Shown here one piece after another: positions 53,296 through 61,761 of a DNA stretch of 64,000 bases. Location: assembly GCA_965284565.1 (NCBI GenBank), contig OZ260100.1, forward strand, positions 1,488,001 through 1,552,000. Reading direction: 5' to 3'. A program made the translations under genes and the position numbers. Within the stretch, counting starts at the first letter, position 1. Every line of letters begins with the position of its first letter. Below the pieces are notes generated by a model, which was given only the letters and a program-made list of their open reading frames with translations, did no database searches and was not told where the DNA came from. This DNA is from BRH-c54 sp965284565 (lineage in GTDB: Bacteria; Bacteroidota; Bacteroidia; Flavobacteriales_E; Vicingaceae).

Positions 53296-53314
53296 AAATT
53301 ATGAATTTAATACA

Positions 53315-53351
53315 CAAATATACACAATATATATTATGCATACAATATATA
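53315..53351 (-). promoter_or_regulatory. antitoxin-toxin promoter with operator iterons
   Basis: On the minus strand, -7 TATATTTG (53315-53322) is 20 bases from a TTG (53343-53345). Two direct repeats ACAATATATA (plus-strand 53324-53333 and 53342-53351) are spaced 18 bases apart, one between the boxes and one over the -33 TTG, so a ribbon-helix-helix antitoxin bound there would block the polymerase. Confidence 0.65.
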
Positions 53352-53402
53352 CTTTGCATTTTTTTAAGATTGGTATTAGCTAAATTTAAAGTGAATGGTT
53401 AT

Positions 53403-54305
53403 TCATTTTCTTTTCAATTGCCCATCAATAATTGCTAACCCTTCTTCAAAAGAGCAGGGCTTATAATCTAATTCATTAATGGCTTTATCTAAAATAAACC
53501 CTGTTTTTGGTGGTCTTTTAGCAGCTTGATTTAAAGAGTTTGATTTTATGGGTTGCACATTACTTTTGTCATAATTATAGAAATCTGCTACACGATACAC
53601 CAATTCAATAATGCTCATTACATCTTTACCTGAAAGATGAAAAATTCCTGTAGCTTGTTTTTCCGCAATGAGCCAACAACCCAGAGCTAAATCTTCTGCT
53701 AATGTTGGCGAACGAAATTGATCATCTACAATAGTAAGTGGGTCGCCTTTTTCTAAGGCTTCTTTTGCCCAAAGTACAATGTTAGAACGGCTCATGTTTT
53801 CTGCTACTCCATAAACAATAATGGTGCGGACTATGCTCCATTTAGTGTTGGCTTGTTGCACTAATTTTTCGGCTGCCAGCTTAGATTTTCCGTAATAACT
53901 CAGCGGATTAGCTTGGTCGGTTTCTTTGTAAGGACCATTTTCTCCATCAAAAACAAAATCGGTTGATAAATGAATGAGATGTGCTTGATGTTGTTCGGCA
54001 TATTTTATTAGGTATTCCACAGCAGTTACATTCAATTCCCAACATTCTTTTTGTAGCGATTCGCAGCTATCCACATTCGTCATGGCAGCGGTATTAATTA
54101 CGGTATCTGGTTTAAAGGAATTGAAAATTGTTGCTACTTCATTTTCATTTGTAATATCTAAACTTTGGTATTGATAACCGTTTGTATTACTTATTCTGTT
54201 TGCTCCTTTTGAAGTTGCTAATAGCATAATACCTTCTTTATTAGCCAATAAAGCAACTAATTTCTGTCCTAAAAGTCCGTTACTACCAGTTATTAAAATT
54301 TTCAT
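53403..54305 (-). CDS. rfbD: dTDP-4-dehydrorhamnose reductase, RfbD-like
   Basis: 300 residues, extended SDR fold. N-terminal ILITGSNGLLGQKLV, VINTAAMTNVDSCE, HLSTDFVFDGENGPYKE, LSYYGKSKLAAEK with the Tyr-Lys pair, and TGIFHLSGKDVMSI match RfbD/RmlD family members. Would reduce dTDP-4-keto-rhamnose to dTDP-L-rhamnose. It stands apart from the rest of the polysaccharide locus and has no RmlABC neighbours in the window, so a related sugar reductase activity is also possible. Confidence 0.82.
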   Translation of the reverse strand: MKILITGSNGLLGQKLVALLANKEGIMLLATSKGANRISNTNGYQYQSLDITNENEVATIFNSFKPDTVINTAAMTNVDSCESLQKECWELNVTAVEYLIKYAEQHQAHLIHLSTDFVFDGENGPYKETDQANPLSYYGKSKLAAEKLVQQANTKWSIVRTIIVYGVAENMSRSNIVLWAKEALEKGDPLTIVDDQFRSPTLAEDLALGCWLIAEKQATGIFHLSGKDVMSIIELVYRVADFYNYDKSNVQPIKSNSLNQAAKRPPKTGFILDKAINELDYKPCSFEEGLAIIDGQLKRK

Positions 54306-54357
54306 TTATTAAAATTAATTATTCATTATATTTCATTACTGTTAAAACTAACACAGA

Positions 54358-54371
54358 ATCTATGTGGTTTA
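54358..54371. repeat. solo right end of the AACCACATAG element
   Basis: ATCTATGTGGTTTA reproduces the right end of the element at 58541-58552 and the reverse complement of the left end at 1731. No left end is nearby, so it is a remnant between rfbD and the HhH gene. Confidence 0.45.
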
Positions 54372-54456
54372 AGATTTTAAAACAGGTATTTTCTTATTCA
54401 AAACTCATGGTAAAATTAGAAAATCAATACGTATAAAACTAATGTGGTAGCAGCTA

Positions 54457-56586
54457 TTAAAAAGTAAATCTCAATTGAATTTTCACGTCCGAACGATGAT
54501 TTCCTTGAATTTCTTCTAGTCCACTACCAATGGTATCAACATTTTCGAAATAAGTAAGGGCGTAACGTAACCATAAATCTATTCCTTTTCTAAATTGATA
54601 CCTTGTAGTAAGATACGTTCTAACCCCTCTATTATAATATGCAGGAATAGAAAAAGAGTATAATACATCATTTTCATAAGCATAAATTCTACTGTTATAA
54701 GAATCGGTATCAAAAAGTCCGTATCTGAATGAAAAAGAAAGCGGACTACTTTTAGCTTTGTAAATAATATCCTGATAAACCAAATAACCGGTTTCAAAAG
54801 GAGATTCTTGCAAATCGTAATTAATTAATTCTACCCTTCCTTTGAGTTTAATAGATTCGGTAATTTGATAAGAATAGTTGAAACGATAATTGGTTTGCGT
54901 TTCATCTACCAAATAATCTATATCGTCAACATCTACCTGTGTACTTTTATCTCTTAAGCGTTGTCTTATTCTAACATACATTTCCATTTTTCGGGATGGT
55001 CGGTAGTTCAGTTGTGTAATATATTGATGTCCTTTAGAGGGGGCATCAATTCCGAAACGAAGCCAGCCAAAACTAAACTGATCGTAATAAGCGGTTAGCG
55101 AAAAGTTTTTGCCCATTTTGGCAACAATTCCAGTGTATAATCCTTTTTCATTTTCATTTACAGAATTTTCACCAATGGCAGCACTAGAAATAGGTTGAAA
55201 ATCTCTATCAAAATCTCTATACAAAACAGCTAAGGAAAGTTTAGGGTCGAGCATTACAATTGCGCCTGAAGTAATAGCTTTTCCGGCATCAATGCTTTGA
55301 CTTATTTCTCCAAAGAAGTTAAAATTTTTATAAATCCAATTGTAATCTAAACCCATTTTAGCTTGTTCGCTTTGTTGGTTTCTAAACTGACTATAAGGTT
55401 GTAAAGTTCTTTCAAATTTTGCATCTATTTTGCTGAAAATCCCTGTAGCTCCAATATTTAAGCTTCTAGTTTTATAAGCAATATGTCCTCCCATTTGTTG
55501 TTGTGTAATGGCATCTTGATCCTCTAGTTCATTAGGAGTTCTATGAAAACCTGTTTGTTGTAATGATGAAATGGATAATCCTTCTTGATTAATAGCTTCA
55601 ATTTCTTCTTGCGATAACCCTGAAGTGTCTTGTGTGAGAACATTTCCATCTACTTTTTTGTAAGAATAAAATCCTGTTATTTCAAATTTTCCGAGTTCGT
55701 AGGTTAATCCGCCACCTCTTAAAAATAAAGTTTCATCAACAGAAGCGTAAGGTTTAAGTCCAATAGCACTTCTCTTAATCATTAAAATGTCGGCACCTTT
55801 GCCAAAAGCTCTTCCCGACCAAAATGTTAATCCTTGTCCGAATTGAGCTTGGTAATCTCCCAAAGCGATTTGTTTAAACTTTCCTCTATCTCTTAAAAAT
55901 AAGTGTGCTGAATAAAAATCAAAACCATTTTTTTGAGTGCCTGTAAAAAATTCCTCTCCTGGATCTTTCTCAGCAGTAAAACCAATACTAACATGGTTAC
56001 CGTATTTATAACGATAACGATTAAAAATTCGCTCATTAGAACCTAAATAACGTGAGTTAGGACTTGCAGCAAGAGCAGAGTCGGTAGCTGGACTATAGCC
56101 TTTTTTCTCTTCCAACACTTTTTCTACCCTAACAAAATATTGGTTGTTACCATTTTTTAAAAGTTCTTTAAAAGTAAGTTGAGCAGTATTGATATCGGCA
56201 CTAACTTTTACAAAGGGTAAAATTAGCTTAATGCTTTCCATATCAAAACCTTCAATGGTTTGTAACTCCTCTAGCGTCATTAATTTACCATTTTTTTCTA
56301 TGTGGGCGAGTAGGTTATTAATTTGAATATCATTAAGTAAATCAAGAGAACTTAAATCATCAAAATCAGCTCTGTTGAGGTTTAGTGGCTTGTCGTAATA
56401 AAATGAAAGTTGATCAAAAATTGTAGTATAATCAGCATCAGGATTTTCATCTGTTTCTGACAAATATTCTACCCTTGTTTCTATAATTTGATTTTTTTCA
56501 TCCTCACGGTTTTGAGCTTGAGTTTGGTTCAAGCAAAAAATAAGAAAAAACAAAAAGAATAGTATGTTTTTTAAGTTCTTCAACAT
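54457..56586 (-). CDS. helix-hairpin-helix domain outer-membrane β-barrel protein
   Basis: 709 residues. Signal peptide FFLFFLIFCLNQTQA, then a ComEA-like helix-hairpin-helix region at about 60-140 (PLNLNRADFDDLSSLDLL ... LEELQTIEGFD), then a long β-barrel portion to a C-terminal Phe. In Bacteroidetes this kind of gene is a conserved outer-membrane protein of unknown function; HhH units may bind DNA or protein. It overlaps the PorV-like gene stop by one base. Part of a minus-strand operon with paaY at its head. Confidence 0.82.
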   Translation of the reverse strand: MLKNLKNILFFLFFLIFCLNQTQAQNREDEKNQIIETRVEYLSETDENPDADYTTIFDQLSFYYDKPLNLNRADFDDLSSLDLLNDIQINNLLAHIEKNGKLMTLEELQTIEGFDMESIKLILPFVKVSADINTAQLTFKELLKNGNNQYFVRVEKVLEEKKGYSPATDSALAASPNSRYLGSNERIFNRYRYKYGNHVSIGFTAEKDPGEEFFTGTQKNGFDFYSAHLFLRDRGKFKQIALGDYQAQFGQGLTFWSGRAFGKGADILMIKRSAIGLKPYASVDETLFLRGGGLTYELGKFEITGFYSYKKVDGNVLTQDTSGLSQEEIEAINQEGLSISSLQQTGFHRTPNELEDQDAITQQQMGGHIAYKTRSLNIGATGIFSKIDAKFERTLQPYSQFRNQQSEQAKMGLDYNWIYKNFNFFGEISQSIDAGKAITSGAIVMLDPKLSLAVLYRDFDRDFQPISSAAIGENSVNENEKGLYTGIVAKMGKNFSLTAYYDQFSFGWLRFGIDAPSKGHQYITQLNYRPSRKMEMYVRIRQRLRDKSTQVDVDDIDYLVDETQTNYRFNYSYQITESIKLKGRVELINYDLQESPFETGYLVYQDIIYKAKSSPLSFSFRYGLFDTDSYNSRIYAYENDVLYSFSIPAYYNRGVRTYLTTRYQFRKGIDLWLRYALTYFENVDTIGSGLEEIQGNHRSDVKIQLRFTF

Positions 56587-57443
56587 TAAAAATCTGTTTT
56601 TACTTTGTTAGAAGATTTGGAATCAGATTTTTTGTATATCAGCGAAATTCCGGGAGTCATACCCAATGTTTGGTGGAAAGAGGATGAAGCTTCCAAAATA
56701 AAGTTTTTCATAATTAAACCAAAACCAAAAGCGCTAGAGGTAGGATTGTTAGAAATTCCACCTCTTATGTAAAGAATATCTATAATATGGTATTCAATTC
56801 CGAATTTTACTACAGGATTAAAATCAATATCTTTTTCAGTTTCTAAGGCAAAAATTAATTTATCAGAAAAACGATAATCTAAGCCTAACTTCATTACTGT
56901 GGGAATACGCTCATTGTCGTATTCAGCCAATTTGCTTCTGGTAGGATTGTAAATATGAGCTCCCAACGTAATCTCGTTACTTAATTTTCCAATAAGTCCA
57001 ACTGCTCCGGTAACACTGTTTTTACTTCCAAACTCTTGGGTTAGGCTGGTTCGTAAATAATTCATTTGCACACCAACGGCAAATTTTTCACTAAATTTTA
57101 ATCCGTACGATAAGCCTGCTCGGGTTTCCATAAATTCTGTAAAACCAAAAGAAGCTACACTTACTCCGAAAGCTCCTGTTTTGGTAGGTAAAACAAAAGC
57201 TCCTGCTTTGTAACTGGTTTCTTTTAGTAAAAATCGGTTTTCGTAATACAATCCGGCACTTAAATCTTCAACAAAACCTAATCCTGCTTGGTTGTTGTTG
57301 GTTGACCACAAATCGGAAAGGGTAGTAGTAATTCCACCCATGGCTGTAGAACGAGCACCAATAGGGTCGTTTATTACTTGGGCAGTAGCATTGTTAATGC
57401 TTGCGAAGCATAAAAGTGCGGTTATCAGTAAAAATTTATTCAT
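56586..57443 (-). CDS. PorV/PorQ-like outer-membrane protein
   Basis: 285 residues. Signal peptide LLITALLCFASINNATAQ, then PIGARSTAMGGITTTLSD, the start typical of the FadL/PorV/PorQ group, followed by about 14 β strands. PorV and PorQ are T9SS accessory outer-membrane proteins that shuttle or hold cargo; this family also includes proteins of unknown role. It overlaps the small membrane gene by 8 bases and the HhH gene by one, so the group is coupled. Its identity as a true PorV is unproven. Confidence 0.78.
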   Translation of the reverse strand: MNKFLLITALLCFASINNATAQVINDPIGARSTAMGGITTTLSDLWSTNNNQAGLGFVEDLSAGLYYENRFLLKETSYKAGAFVLPTKTGAFGVSVASFGFTEFMETRAGLSYGLKFSEKFAVGVQMNYLRTSLTQEFGSKNSVTGAVGLIGKLSNEITLGAHIYNPTRSKLAEYDNERIPTVMKLGLDYRFSDKLIFALETEKDIDFNPVVKFGIEYHIIDILYIRGGISNNPTSSAFGFGLIMKNFILEASSSFHQTLGMTPGISLIYKKSDSKSSNKVKTDF

Positions 57444-57651
57444 TAGCAGCTTCTTCTTTCTTTTTACTTAGAATGTAAATAATGGGTAAAATGCCAACGG
57501 TATTAAAAATAGCGATACAAACAAACCACACTAAGTCGTTGTTTCTGGCGGATTTCCATAAGCCTATTAATTTCCAAATGCCATCCCAAATGGCAACAAT
57601 AACAATTAATGTAATGATAATAGGATTGGTAAGTAGTTCAAGGTTTTCCAT
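57436..57651 (-). CDS. small membrane protein, PLDc_N-like
   Basis: 71 residues with two hydrophobic helices (about 9-31 and 41-61; NPIIITLIVIVAIWDGIWKLI) and a charged end (SKKKEEAANE). It resembles the phospholipase-D N-terminal (PLDc_N) membrane hairpin found alone in many bacteria. It starts 11 bases after paaY and overlaps the next gene by 8 bases, so it is almost certainly real and co-translated. Confidence 0.8.
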   Translation of the reverse strand: MENLELLTNPIIITLIVIVAIWDGIWKLIGLWKSARNNDLVWFVCIAIFNTVGILPIIYILSKKKEEAANE

Positions 57652-57662
57652 AGTTGTAGTTA

Positions 57663-58265
57663 TTAAGGGTTAGTTTTAATTTTATTCCAGGTGTGGTACA
57701 TTTTTTCTTGCTCGGGTCGGTTGGGTTCTTCTTCTGTAAGTGGTTCGCAAGGTTTTAGAGTAGCATAAGCTTCTTTTGGTAATGCTTGATAAAGTTGAGT
57801 TCCTTTGGTTTTCCAAGCCATCATTTCATCGCTTACTTTTTTAATGATTTTTGCAGGATTTCCTACCACTAAACTTCTTCTTTCAATTTCCATTTTGGCG
57901 GGAACAAAACACAATGCACCAATAATGCATTCGTCTTCAATAATTACATCATCCATTACTACGCTGTTCATTCCTACCAAGCAATTTTTGCCTATGGTTG
58001 CTCCGTGGATAATGGCTCCATGTCCGATATGAGCTCCTTCATATAATGTTACTGTAGTCCCAGGAAACATGTGTATGGTGCAGTTTTCTTGCACATTGCA
58101 ACCGTCTTTAATGATTATTTTTCCCCAATCGCCACGAATAGCAGCTCCCGGACCAACATAAACATCTGCTCCGATAATTACATTGCCCGTTACTGCTGCC
58201 TGAGGATGCACAAAAGCCGTTGGATGAACCACAGGCTTAAAACCATTAAACTCGTAAGTAGCCAT
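57663..58265 (-). CDS. paaY: γ-carbonic anhydrase-like hexapeptide transferase, PaaY
   Basis: 200 residues, left-handed β-helix with hexapeptide repeats (VIIGADVYVGPGAAIRGDW, TIHMFPGTTV, HIGHGAIIHG, MNSVVMDDVIIEDECIIGALCFVPAK, SLVVGNPAKIIKKVSDE). The metal-binding His triad spans TIHMF, AHIGH and AIIHG. PaaY is a thioesterase-like helper of phenylacetate catabolism. It is 52 kb from paaGHI and heads an operon with envelope genes, so a γ-carbonic-anhydrase-like housekeeping role is also possible. Confidence 0.85.
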   Translation of the reverse strand: MATYEFNGFKPVVHPTAFVHPQAAVTGNVIIGADVYVGPGAAIRGDWGKIIIKDGCNVQENCTIHMFPGTTVTLYEGAHIGHGAIIHGATIGKNCLVGMNSVVMDDVIIEDECIIGALCFVPAKMEIERRSLVVGNPAKIIKKVSDEMMAWKTKGTQLYQALPKEAYATLKPCEPLTEEEPNRPEQEKMYHTWNKIKTNP

Positions 58266-58406
58266 TTATCAAATTTTATAACTGTAAATGTAAATAAAAG
58301 GAATCTTTTATGGAAGAAGCAAGGTTATTTTTTTGTTATGGATGTTTTTTTGGAAAATAACAACTAGTACTACTGATTTGGTGCAATCTAGCAAGTGTAC
58401 AGAAAT

Positions 58407-58554
58407 TTAACCACATAGAAACATAGTTTTTATTAGCTCAAAAAAGTTAAAGCTAAGTTTCAGATAGTTTGTTTCCATAAAATGGAAACACTTTGTGTTG
58501 CTAAAAATCTTCTAATTAGCCGCTATGGACTTCTATGTATCTATGTGGTTTAAG
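58407..58554. repeat. dispersed inverted-repeat element, copy B (MITE-like)
   Basis: The left end TTAACCACATAGAAACATAG (58407-58426) and right end CTATGTATCTATGTGGTTTA (58534-58553) are near-perfect inverted repeats of about 20 bases. A central stem GTTTCCAT (58471-58478) / ATGGAAAC (58482-58489) is present. No coding frame. The element fills most of the 330-base gap between paaY and the CorC gene (58266-58595), whose remaining part holds only a short AAGCGTCCACGCTT palindrome near 58575. Confidence 0.7.
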
Positions 58555-58595
58555 TCGTTACTGTCTCCGCTACTTCAAGCGTCCACGCTTGGAGT

Positions 58596-59666
58596 TTATA
58601 AATTTTCATCTTTTTTCCTCGCATCCTTAAGCAAATCGTATTTTTTTTGTTTGTTTTTCCATCTGTCTAACGCATATTTTTGCATATTGTCAACCCTGTC
58701 TTTTTCATCAATTATTTCAAAACCTAATAATGATTCTATAATATCTTCAAGAGTAGTTATACCGTCCATTCCACCATAATTATCAATAACTAATGAGATG
58801 TGTTCACGTTTGGCTAACATTTCATCCCAAGCTTTAAATAGGGTGGTAGATTTTGGGAATGTTATAATTTCTCTTTTAATATCTTTCAATTTTAAGTCGA
58901 ATTGGTCTTCAGCTAATTTCTCAAAAACTATAGTTCTTAAAACATAACCACTTATATTATCTTTATTAGTTTGATAAACGGGTATTCTTGAAAAATGTAA
59001 AAACTCTTTGTTTTTTAAAAATTCTTGCAAAGTCATTTCTTCGTTGGCAATAACTACTACCACTCTTGGAGTCATTATTTCAGAGACTTTTATGCTTTTT
59101 AGTTTAATTAAGTTCTGAATAATTTTATTTTCTTTATCAGCAAAAATACCTTCTTGAGTTCCGATACTTGCCAATGCTGAAATTTCTTCTCTGCTTGTAG
59201 TTAATTCTACTTTACTTCTTGCTAATAATCTTGTAAGTAAAGAAGATATGATAACAAGCGGATACGTTAAAATGATGGAAATATTAATTAGTTTTGAAGT
59301 AACACCTACAAGCTCTTTGCTATAATTAGCGCCTAATGTTTTAGGAATAATTTCGGTAAAAACTAAAATTAAAATGGTTAATGCAGCTGAAACAATTCCA
59401 AAATAAGCATCTCCAAAAACAATAGTAGCTTGTGCTCCTACACCTGCAGCCCCAACAGTATGGGCAACAGTATTGAGAGAAAGTATGGCAGAGAGCGGTT
59501 TATCAATGTCTTCTTTTAGTTTAATCATGCTTATTGCACTTTTATTTCCATTTTCAACTACTGATTTTAAGTAGGATATGGGAACAGATAGTAATACCGC
59601 TTCCATTATGGAACACAAAAAAGAAATAAAGAGTGCTATGAATAAATAGATGAATAAAAGCGTCAT
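58596..59666 (-). CDS. HlyC/CorC-family transporter (CNNM/DUF21 + CBS)
   Basis: 356 residues. The N-terminal DUF21 membrane domain (about 1-140) has four helices, including FIALFISFLCSIMEAVL and LNTVAHTVGAAGVGAQ, followed by two CBS domains with VSEIMTPRVVVVIANEEMTL and HISLVIDNYGGMDGITTLEDI. The large C-terminal CorC_HlyC domain seen in longer family members is absent, an acceptable variant. These proteins handle Mg/Co efflux or membrane ion homeostasis. Single gene. Confidence 0.9.
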   Translation of the reverse strand: MTLLFIYLFIALFISFLCSIMEAVLLSVPISYLKSVVENGNKSAISMIKLKEDIDKPLSAILSLNTVAHTVGAAGVGAQATIVFGDAYFGIVSAALTILILVFTEIIPKTLGANYSKELVGVTSKLINISIILTYPLVIISSLLTRLLARSKVELTTSREEISALASIGTQEGIFADKENKIIQNLIKLKSIKVSEIMTPRVVVVIANEEMTLQEFLKNKEFLHFSRIPVYQTNKDNISGYVLRTIVFEKLAEDQFDLKLKDIKREIITFPKSTTLFKAWDEMLAKREHISLVIDNYGGMDGITTLEDIIESLLGFEIIDEKDRVDNMQKYALDRWKNKQKKYDLLKDARKKDENL

Positions 59667-59888
59667 TTTTTAGGGTTAGTTTCTTGTTTTAAATGGGGTG
59701 TAGTTGCTATAAAACACGAATTAGTTTTCTTCAAAAATAAGTAAAAGAAATTTTTAAAATAGCGTAATGCGTTATTTTGTTGTGTTGAGAAATGAACTTC
59801 ATCGCTAAAAAATATCGCTCCTTTGGAGCTTAAAGACAATGTTTTTGAATTGAACAAAATGCTGCAACTCAAAACAATTAAATTAATA

Positions 59889-59896
59889 TATCTTTG
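59889..59896 (+). promoter_or_regulatory. -7 element of the frameshifted gene
   Basis: TATCTTTG matches TAnnTTTG and sits 47 bases before the ATG at 59944. The preceding 59667-59888 stretch has no convincing gene. Confidence 0.5.
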
Positions 59897-59943
59897 TCAA
59901 TACATCATTATAAACGAGTAATCTACATAAATACTAATTTAAT

Positions 59944-60908
59944 ATGGCAAATACTATTGAATGTCCACTTACGGGTTTTGAAGTATCTCTTACGAATGCT
60001 ATCTCTGGAGACGCAATTTTTATCATTTAAAAATATTAGAAATTGAAATTAGGGTACTTTGGTGTTACGATTGTTATAGAGAAATAAAAAATAAAAACAT
60101 ACTTGAACATCATATTGTAAAAGGATTAATTGTAAACGGTTTATTGCCAGAAGCAATCTTTTTATGCACAAACGATTGTAGTTTAAAAATTCCTGAAAGC
60201 TATGAGAAATTAATTTTTCCAGATTTTTTAGAAACTATAAGTTATCCTAAAAATGCATCTGAGAAAATGGATAATTTATTACTTTATTTTTATAAAAAAC
60301 AAGAATTTGATGAAGGACCAATTTTCATTAGTCCATATCAAACTATTGATAAGAATGATGAAATTATACTGCTCAACTATTTTAAAAACAAGGAAGAATT
60401 ATTCTTTTATATAAGATCATTAGTCAAAATTAATCTTATTGAGAATATACAAGGTACAGCAATTAAATTAACTCATGAAGGCTTAAATAGAATTGTTGAA
60501 ATAGAAAAAAGCTCGGTTATATCTAACAAATGTTTTATTGCCATGGCTTTTGATGACAGCACAACAATTTATAGAGATGCAATAAAAAGAGCTTTAAAGA
60601 ATAATAATTTTAATGCTATACTAATTGATGAAGAACATTTAGATAGTGACAAAACTATTCCTGATGGAATATTAAATGAAATTAGAAAAGCTAAATTTTG
60701 TATCGCTGATTTTACTCATCACAGAAATGGTGTTTATTTTGAAAGTGGCTATGCTTTAGGGTTAGGGAAACAAGTAATTTATACTTGTAAAGAGGATGAT
60801 TTTAAAAATGCTCATTTTGATATAAAGCAATTACAACATGTTCTTTACAATTCTCCTGAGGAACTTGAAAAAAAACTAACTAATAAAATTGAATTTTGGA
60901 TTAGATAA
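59944..60908 (+). pseudogene. frameshifted Cys-motif + nucleoside-deoxyribosyltransferase-like gene
   Basis: ATG at 59944 opens 28 residues (MANTIECPLTGFEVS..) then stops at 60030. A second frame, open from 59982 and continuing to TAA at 60908, reads through WCYDCY and ends in a C-terminal domain CFIAMAFDDSTTIYRDAIKRAL, IPDGILNEIRKAKFCIADF, GVYFESGYALGLGKQVI. That domain has the NDT-like fold: the catalytic Glu in YFESGYA and an Asp in IADF. Adding one T to the T5 run at 60017-60021 would join both parts into one protein of about 321 residues. Either a sequencing error or a real inactivation; not usable as is. Confidence 0.7.
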
Positions 60909-60913
60909 AATAG

Positions 60914-60943
60914 ATTCCTGTTTCCGCTACGCTGCACAGGAAT
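60914..60943. repeat. REP-like hairpin downstream of the frameshifted gene
   Basis: 8-bp arms ATTCCTGT (60914-60921) and ACAGGAAT (60936-60943) with a 14-base loop. The following spacer to 61090 is GC-rich noncoding and resembles the repeated intergenic DNA after gpmI and ispH. Confidence 0.55.
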
Positions 60944-61090
60944 GACGAAAAGATTGGCTTATTGCGTTGGCAACTCCTTCCCTTTGGGTTTGTCCTCTGC
61001 CGAAAAGCGGGAAAGGTTGGGATGGGAAATGGCAATGTGCGTTGGACAAGTCGTCTGGAGTTTATACTGAGCGTAGTCGAAGTAGGGGAT

Positions 61091-61675
61091 TTAGGGGGCT
61101 TTCCTCACTGCCCGTTGAAAACAACTTCGGCAAAGTGGTTCATAAGTATCAGTTTCTCCAAGCTGAACCAACTTGTCGTTGGCGTTTATTCTATGAGAAT
61201 GATTGGCTAATTCTCCGCAATGCATACAAATAGCGTGTACTTTGGTAATGTATTCGGCACAAGCCATAATTTGTGGCATTGGTCCAAAAGGCTTTCCTTT
61301 AAAATCCATGTCCAAACCGGCAACAATAACCCGAATACCGCTATTCGCCAATTGGTTACATACTGCTACTAAGCCATCATCAAAAAATTGGGCTTCATCA
61401 ATACCAACCACTTCCACATTGTTGGCTAAAATAATAATGTTAGAAGAAGAAGGAACAGGAGTAGAATGAATTTCATTGGCATCATGCGAAACCACTTTTT
61501 CTTCATCGTAGCGTGTGTCTATTTCGGGTTTAAAAATTTCTACATTTTGTTTAGCAAACTTAGCACGCTTCATTCTGCGGATAAGCTCTTCGGTTTTCCC
61601 TGAAAACATAGAACCACAGATAACTTCTATCCAGCCTTTCTTTTTTGTTGTGTGTATGGTATTTTCTAAAAACAT
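61091..61675 (-). CDS. tdk: thymidine kinase
   Basis: Phosphorylates thymidine for salvage. 194 residues. P-loop CGSMFSGKTEELIRR near 20-34, VVGIDEAQFFDD (Walker-B-like), IVAGLDMDFKGKPFG, and the zinc-binding CMHCGELA and CRSCFQ pairs, all typical of type II thymidine kinase. The last residues (RAVRKAP) run into the repeat-like spacer, so the native C-terminus may have been altered by that sequence. The start ATG at 61675 is the first reasonable one. Confidence 0.95.
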   Translation of the reverse strand: MFLENTIHTTKKKGWIEVICGSMFSGKTEELIRRMKRAKFAKQNVEIFKPEIDTRYDEEKVVSHDANEIHSTPVPSSSNIIILANNVEVVGIDEAQFFDDGLVAVCNQLANSGIRVIVAGLDMDFKGKPFGPMPQIMACAEYITKVHAICMHCGELANHSHRINANDKLVQLGETDTYEPLCRSCFQRAVRKAP

Positions 61676-61747
61676 ATATTTAATAAGTTGTAAAACTAAT
61701 CGTTTTTTTACTATTTTTATAGTTCAAAATAGTAGTTTAATAAAAAA

Positions 61748-61755
61748 TAATTTTG
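61748..61755 (+). promoter_or_regulatory. -7 element of the 61762 gene
   Basis: TAATTTTG (TAnnTTTG) ends 6 bases before the ATG at 61762, so the mRNA would be almost leaderless. It lies over the TTG (61753) that opens the longest frame, which is therefore rejected as a start. Confidence 0.55.
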
Positions 61756-61761
61756 TTGTAT

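Noticed and set aside
59663..59872. 69-residue minus-strand frame upstream of the frameshifted gene
   Set aside because: Low-complexity, no recognisable motif, overlaps the CorC gene start, no promoter; likely a chance frame.
60962..61233. Two overlapping plus-strand frames after the NDT-like gene
   Set aside because: They translate the repeat-like spacer and the antisense of tdk; no family features.
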